From the NCBI GenBank assembly GCA_026393855.1, contig JAPKZJ010000035.1:1-52657 (forward strand): a DNA stretch of 52,657 nucleotides. The letters run 5' to 3'. Shown here in pieces: positions 48,630 to 52,657 of the stretch. The notes beneath the pieces were generated by a model, which saw only the letters and a program-made list of their open reading frames with translations, was not told where the DNA came from and made no database searches. The position numbers and the translations under genes are program-made. This stretch comes from Candidatus Aminicenantes bacterium (GTDB lineage: Bacteria; Acidobacteriota; Aminicenantia; Aminicenantales; UBA4085). The number at the start of each line of letters is the position of its first letter. Position 1 is the first letter of the stretch.

Positions 48630-49000
48630 GCCAATTTTTCCAAATCGAGAGACTCCAGCGCGGAGCCCCGTGCGGCGCGGCGCGGACGCCAGAGAAACGC
48701 TTCGAGGTCAACCCGGCCGTCGGGGCCGACGACGACTCCCTCCTTGCGCAACCGGCGAGCCTGTTCGCGCCCGCCCCGCCCGCTCGGCAGGCTGATGGTA
48801 CCCCGCGCGCTGATGATCCGGTGCCAGGGAAGGCCTTCCGACTCGGGCGCGGCATGAAGAATCCAGGCCACCTGGCGGGCCTGGCGCGCATCGCCTGCCA
48901 GAGCAGCGATCTGCCCATAGGAGGCGACCCGGCCGCGCGGAACGGACCGGACAAGGTCTCTCACCCGGCGGGTGAACGGCAGGACCTTCCGCTCCGGCAT
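48626..49000 (-). CDS. Alkyltransferase-like protein (ATL), MGMT family without the active Cys
   Basis: The 124-residue protein is a short member of the O6-alkylguanine-DNA alkyltransferase family. The DNA-binding helix-turn-helix region is present (RGRVASYGQIAALAG, about 22-36). The active-site motif P-C-H-R is replaced by P-W59-H-R. That Trp change defines ATL proteins, which bind O6-alkylguanine without repairing it and hand the lesion to nucleotide excision repair. uvrA is in this window, though not adjacent. The gene follows the S41 peptidase gene on the same strand after 8 bases. Confidence 0.88.
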   Translation of the reverse strand: MPERKVLPFTRRVRDLVRSVPRGRVASYGQIAALAGDARQARQVAWILHAAPESEGLPWHRIISARGTISLPSGRGGREQARRLRKEGVVVGPDGRVDLEAFLWRPRRAARGSALESLDLEKLA

Positions 49001-49008
49001 GGCCGCGC

Positions 49009-52000
49009 CTATTTCTTCATCAGCTTCTTAAGCTCGACGACGGCCCGATCGAGCTGCGGATCTTGGCCCTTGAGGCTATGACCGAGGTCGGAGGGCACCG
49101 CGATGTCGGGGACGACACCTCCGCTCGTCTCCAGATCCTTCCCGTCGAGCGAAAAACAGCCCCAGAAGGGCAGGCGGAAGGATCCACCGTTCATCAATCC
49201 GTCGCTGGTCGTGAAGATCAACCAGCCGTAGGTCGTGGCGCCTACGACCGGCCCCCGCTTCAGAGATTTGAACCCGCTGGTCGTCATCTCGCCGTCGCTC
49301 AAGGTCATCTCGTTGGTGATCACAACGACGGGTTTGTCGGCGAACCCGAAGGTCGACTGCGGCGTCTCGGCCAGCCCGCGCTTGCGCCACTTGGCGTAGA
49401 CGGGCTTCATCAGCGCCTCCAGCACCTTGTCGTGGACGTTGCCGCCGTTGTTGTAGCGCAGGTCGAGGATCAGCCCCCGGCGCGGCACCGCATCGCGCTC
49501 CAGCTCGAGCAGGAAGCGGGTCAGATCGCCCGTGCCCATGGCCCGCATGTAGATATATGCCGCTGCGTCGCCAGTCTGGGCCTTGACGGCCTCCTTGCGG
49601 CCGGCGATCCATTCCTCAAGCAGCAGCCCGTTCTCGGCCCCGGCCGCGATCGGCTTGACGGCCACTTCGACCGTCTTCTGGGTCTTGGCGCTCTTAAAAA
49701 CCAGCTTGACCCGCTTGTCGACCTTGCCGTTGAAATAGGTCCAGAAATTGGCTTTCGGATCGACCGCCTTGCCGTCGACGGAAACCAGCTCGTCCCCCAC
49801 GGCTGCCGAGTCGCGGCGGTCGTAAAGAGGGCCGTCCTTGATCAGGCGGGATAGAATCGCCTTGCCGTCCTCAAAGGCCCAGACCGCACCGACATGGCCG
49901 GTCGGCTCGTCGACCCTCGCCGTCCGGGGCATGCTGAAGCCCATGTGCGAAGAGTTGAGCTCGCCGATCATCAGGTTGGCGTAGTCGGCGAAATCCTGAT
50001 CCTCGCGAACCTGCTGCAGGACGGGCCTGAACCGCTCGTAGAGAGCCTTCCAGTCGGCCTTATGATGGGCGGGATCATAGTAATAGCGATCGAGGACATA
50101 AAACACCTCGCCCAGCATCTGCTCGTAATCGGCCGTCTTATCGACCTGGATCTTGGTCTCGAAGGTCACGGCCCGCGACCGGCCGGCGGCGAGATCGAGC
50201 CGTCCGATGCGCCCGGCCGTCAGGTAATAGAGCGCCTCCCCTTTCCGGTCGAGCTGCAGGCCGCGGAGGCCCTCCAGATTGGCCGGATGAGGCTCGTAGC
50301 GACCGCGCTCCTTTTTCTTAAGGCTCGTCTTCCACAGGCGGTTGCGGCCGTCCATGGACGAGACGAAGAGGACGGATTCGTCCTTGGGCCAATAGACGAA
50401 CTCCTGTTCGCTGCCCAAGGTCACGGCGACAACCTCGGTCTGGCGATCGAGGTCCTCCAGCTTGAGGACGACGGGAACGGCGGCTTTGTCAGCCGGCTTG
50501 GCTTCGGGCTTGGCCGGGGGCTCTTCCTTGGCGAACAGCTTGTCGAAATCGTCCTCGTCGAACTCGGCCGGGCGCGGCTGGAGGAACAGCCGGTAAAGAT
50601 CCCATTGGCCGGTAAACTCGGGAAAGCTGTGGCCCGTCCGGTTGGAGCTGAAGAGCAGCGTCTTGCCGTCCGGCGTCCAAACCGGCGAACCTTCGTCGTA
50701 AGCCGAATTGGTCATAAGGACGGACTTCCCGGTGGCGGCTTCGATCGCCAGGACATCCGTTTGGCCATTGCGCGCGGCGACGACGGCCAGATATTTGCCG
50801 TCGGGCGACCAGACGAAATCTTCGGCGAAGCGGCCGCCGAAATCCATCTCCGCCAGCAAGCGGTCGTCCTTGCCGTCCGGCCGCATCAGCCGAAGCTCCC
50901 GCGCCCCGCGGTAGTAGGCGATCCATTGGCCGTCGGGCGAAACCTGAAGCGAGGTCTCGTCCTCCGGCGAAGAAGTGAGCCGGCGCGGGGATTCGCCGCC
51001 CAGGGCCGACACGGCATAGATGTCGGGGTTGGCCCCCGCGTCGGAGATGTAGAAGACAGTCCGGCCGTCCTTATCCCAGTCCACGGCCTGCTCGCGCCAG
51101 GGGGAATTGGTGACGTTGCGGGCGTAGCCTCCTTCGGCGGAGACGACGAACACCTCGCCGCGCACGACGGCGGCGATCTTCTTGCCGTCGGGCGAGACGC
51201 GGAACTCGGTAACGGGGGCGTTTTCGACGAAGATCGTCCGATTGTCCTTGGTCTCGGCCGGGGCTTCGATGGGCAGGCGCCGGGACGCGCCGTCGGCCAG
51301 GTTCGTCGCCCAGATTCCGAAGTCGCGCTCGTAGACGGCCCAGGGGGCTTGGGCAGCGACGGACATCCAGCGGACGTCCCCCTGGTCGAACTTCGTCACC
51401 GGCCGGGCCGCCGAGCCGTCGGCTTTTGCGGTCCAGATATTATAGACGCCGGAGCGATCGCTGACGAAATAGACGCCCGCTCCGTCCGGCCGCCAGTCGG
51501 GCCAGAAGGCGTTGGTCGGATCGTCGACGATCTTGCGAACGGACCCGGTCTGAATGTCCGCCGTCCAAAGCTTGGCGGTGTTGGAGCCGCGGTAGCCGCG
51601 TCGCCACCAATAGCCGTTCTCGGACCCCCAGGAGAACAGGAGCGTCTTCCCGTCCGGGCTGATCCGGCCATGGGTGGCATAGTTCCAATATGTTTCGAGG
51701 ACCGGGAGCTCGGTCCCGCCCTGGACAGGCACTTTGTAGAGGCTGCCCGAAGACGAGCGATTGGAGCGGAAAATCACGAATCGGCCGTCCGGCGTGAAAT
51801 CCGTGGCCAGGTCGTCGCCGGAATGCCAAGTCAGCTGAAGGGGAACGCCGCCCGCGGCCGGAACGAGAAAAACGTCGTTGGTTCCGTTGCGGTTGGAGGT
51901 GAAGGCGATCGAGCGGCCGTCGGGCGACCAGACCGGCTCCCGCTCGTAAGCGGCGTTATTGGTCAATTGCGCGGCCCGGCCGCCGGCGATCCCGACAACC

Positions 52001-52158
52001 CAGATATCCCCCATATAAGAAAAGGCGACTTGGCGGCCGTCGGGCGACAGGGATGGCTGCCTGGCGCCAACGAGGGATTTGTCCTGAGCGGATACGGGGG
52101 CGGCAAGAAGGGCCGCCGCGAAAGCAACAAGGCCAAGCATCAGGGGGACGCGCTTCAT
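49009..52158 (-). CDS. Exported tricorn-like S41 peptidase
   Basis: The 1049-residue protein has a signal peptide (about 1-24, ending VSAQ). Two beta-propeller-like regions follow, with many WD40/PD40 repeats of the form S-P-D-G-[RK]-x-[IVL]-[AV] (about 30-560). A charged Pro/Lys linker is near 540-560; then come a C1-type helical domain with S-S-H near 737, a PDZ-like domain (about 770-860) and the S41 peptidase core with the nucleophile Ser in T-L-S-D-G-E (about 952). It matches archaeal tricorn protease in domain order but is made for export. It probably trims peptides in the periplasm. GGAGGATC precedes ATG 52158, and the promoter is at 52202-52231. Confidence 0.9.
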   Translation of the reverse strand: MKRVPLMLGLVAFAAALLAAPVSAQDKSLVGARQPSLSPDGRQVAFSYMGDIWVVGIAGGRAAQLTNNAAYEREPVWSPDGRSIAFTSNRNGTNDVFLVPAAGGVPLQLTWHSGDDLATDFTPDGRFVIFRSNRSSSGSLYKVPVQGGTELPVLETYWNYATHGRISPDGKTLLFSWGSENGYWWRRGYRGSNTAKLWTADIQTGSVRKIVDDPTNAFWPDWRPDGAGVYFVSDRSGVYNIWTAKADGSAARPVTKFDQGDVRWMSVAAQAPWAVYERDFGIWATNLADGASRRLPIEAPAETKDNRTIFVENAPVTEFRVSPDGKKIAAVVRGEVFVVSAEGGYARNVTNSPWREQAVDWDKDGRTVFYISDAGANPDIYAVSALGGESPRRLTSSPEDETSLQVSPDGQWIAYYRGARELRLMRPDGKDDRLLAEMDFGGRFAEDFVWSPDGKYLAVVAARNGQTDVLAIEAATGKSVLMTNSAYDEGSPVWTPDGKTLLFSSNRTGHSFPEFTGQWDLYRLFLQPRPAEFDEDDFDKLFAKEEPPAKPEAKPADKAAVPVVLKLEDLDRQTEVVAVTLGSEQEFVYWPKDESVLFVSSMDGRNRLWKTSLKKKERGRYEPHPANLEGLRGLQLDRKGEALYYLTAGRIGRLDLAAGRSRAVTFETKIQVDKTADYEQMLGEVFYVLDRYYYDPAHHKADWKALYERFRPVLQQVREDQDFADYANLMIGELNSSHMGFSMPRTARVDEPTGHVGAVWAFEDGKAILSRLIKDGPLYDRRDSAAVGDELVSVDGKAVDPKANFWTYFNGKVDKRVKLVFKSAKTQKTVEVAVKPIAAGAENGLLLEEWIAGRKEAVKAQTGDAAAYIYMRAMGTGDLTRFLLELERDAVPRRGLILDLRYNNGGNVHDKVLEALMKPVYAKWRKRGLAETPQSTFGFADKPVVVITNEMTLSDGEMTTSGFKSLKRGPVVGATTYGWLIFTTSDGLMNGGSFRLPFWGCFSLDGKDLETSGGVVPDIAVPSDLGHSLKGQDPQLDRAVVELKKLMKK

Positions 52159-52201
52159 GGGGAGATCCTCCGGCAAAGGGATAACGGACATGAACCGGAG
52201 A

Positions 52202-52231
52202 ATTATACGCAAAGTCGGCTGGTTCTGTCAC
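52202..52231 (-). promoter_or_regulatory. Promoter of the tricorn-like peptidase gene
   Basis: On the minus strand GTGACA (52231-52226) is followed after 18 bases by a perfect TATAAT (52207-52202). The start near 52195 gives a leader of about 37 bases with a good ribosome site. Confidence 0.65.
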
Positions 52232-52506
52232 TTCGATATCCTGGGACGATAATATCGGCTGTATATAGATCGCTTTTATTTAACGGCCTAGATCGGCAAG
52301 CAAGCTCTGCGGATGCAACCGCCCGACTTGCCATTGTGAACCAATATGGGACACTAATTCAAAAATTCATATATGTGTCTGATTATATTATATTTAATTT
52401 AATTCAAACAACAAACCGTGGTTGTTTTGTGATAATATGTCCGTTTTTTAAACATTATAAGGCGAAGCCGTGAATGTTAATTATTCGTTTTAATTATTTT
52501 ATTATG
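52232..52506. other. AT-rich gene-free DNA
   Basis: From about 52340 the GC content drops sharply, with runs such as TATATTTAATTTAATT, unlike the rest of the window. I see no coding frame or RNA gene. It probably carries the promoter of the gene starting at 52591, but several AT-rich hexamers fit equally well. Confidence 0.45.
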
Positions 52507-52572
52507 TGCCACTTAGATACATATTATTATATGTGGCATGCTACTTGCTCTAGTTATAGATGTATGAGCAAG
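52507..52572 (+). promoter_or_regulatory. Three inverted repeats in the leader of the last gene
   Basis: TGCCAC (52507-52512) pairs with GTGGCA (52533-52538) and encloses the palindrome ACATAT-TATT-ATATGT (52519-52534). CTTGCTC (52544-52550) pairs with GAGCAAG (52566-52572), a 7-bp stem ending 18 bases before the start codon. They could be an operator and a leader hairpin; no known motif is recognised. Confidence 0.4.
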
Positions 52573-52590
52573 AAGCAAGGAACCAAGACA

Positions 52591-52657
52591 ATGAAAAAAG
52601 CCATCGCCACCCTAATCATGATCGCCCTGATGTCCTTCATCGCCCCCGCCTCCGACA
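52591..52657 (+). CDS. N-terminus of a secreted protein, cut by the window edge
   Basis: Only 22 codons are visible: a typical Sec signal peptide (M-K-K-A-I-A-T start, hydrophobic core, A-P-A-S cleavage-like end). AAGGAA lies about 10 bases before the ATG. Nothing can be said about the mature protein. Confidence 0.6.
   Translation, partial: MKKAIATLIMIALMSFIAPASD

Noticed and set aside
49894-52473. Very long + strand reading frame opposite the tricorn-like peptidase gene
   Set aside because: It is the antisense shadow of a GC-rich gene: composition is Gly/Arg/Val-heavy with no recognisable domain, while the minus strand encodes a clear signal peptide, propeller repeats and S41 motifs.

Overview
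This is 52.7 kb of GC-rich bacterial chromosome with about 44 genes, tight spacing, many 4-base start/stop overlaps, and no tRNA, rRNA, prophage, transposase or CRISPR array that I could see. The organism is Gram-negative: it has a TonB-dependent B12 receptor, a Tat translocase, a lipoprotein, and many Sec-exported enzymes. The mix (tricorn-type S41 peptidase, M16-like pairs, GH172 and GH123-like enzymes, exported transglutaminases, preQ0/preQ1 genes, lysine 2,3-aminomutase next to ATP-grasp ligases) recalls Acidobacteriota-related lineages such as Candidatus Aminicenantes. That placement is inference, not something the sequence proves.

Layout. 1-4.7 kb: end of a PepSY-like protein, then tatA-tatC, a P-loop nucleotide kinase, a dCMP-type deaminase and a large exported MurQ-like SIS protein, all on + and mostly overlapping. 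4.8-10 kb (minus strand): a small membrane protein; an operon of two D-Ala-D-Ala-ligase-type ATP-grasp enzymes plus a lysine 2,3-aminomutase behind a good sigma70 promoter; and an unfamiliar protein built of four ~50-residue repeats. 10-17.6 kb: the preQ0 genes queC-queD-queE, with queF, a DMT transporter and a membrane glycosyltransferase on the opposite strand, and a COG0731-type radical SAM enzyme. 17.6-25.8 kb: ilvE with two M16-like proteins that both lack the zinc motif, a GH172 enzyme, a transglutaminase-like protein and a group II PLP decarboxylase. 26-29.8 kb: non-coding DNA with an orphan promoter/terminator pair, then promoter, cobalamin riboswitch, intrinsic terminator and btuB, and mntP. 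29.9-41.3 kb: uvrA, a membrane protein, DUF502/LapA, corA, recA, formate-THF ligase, radC, a URO-D-type methyltransferase and a divergent thymidylate synthase. 41.3-52.6 kb: a YhhN protein, an exported esterase/transglutaminase/EEP phosphodiesterase group, a GH123-like glycosidase, an alkyltransferase-like protein, an exported tricorn-like peptidase, and the first codons of a secreted protein behind AT-rich DNA.

The most unusual content is between the genes. Four long (about 260-340 bp) inverted-repeat elements (12.0-12.3, 16.85-17.19, 17.26-17.52 and 26.45-26.78 kb) share a loop core, but their arms differ in sequence while staying self-complementary. A 50-base internal hairpin module sits in a different place and orientation in three of them and shows compensatory base changes. 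A second family of GGGG-rich hairpins occurs three times (10.2, 14.35, 29.2 kb), and a REP-doublet-like palindrome separates mntP from uvrA. Several promoters lie so close to the start codon that leaderless mRNAs are likely. The best candidate for an undescribed enzyme system is the ATP-grasp/ATP-grasp/lysine 2,3-aminomutase operon.
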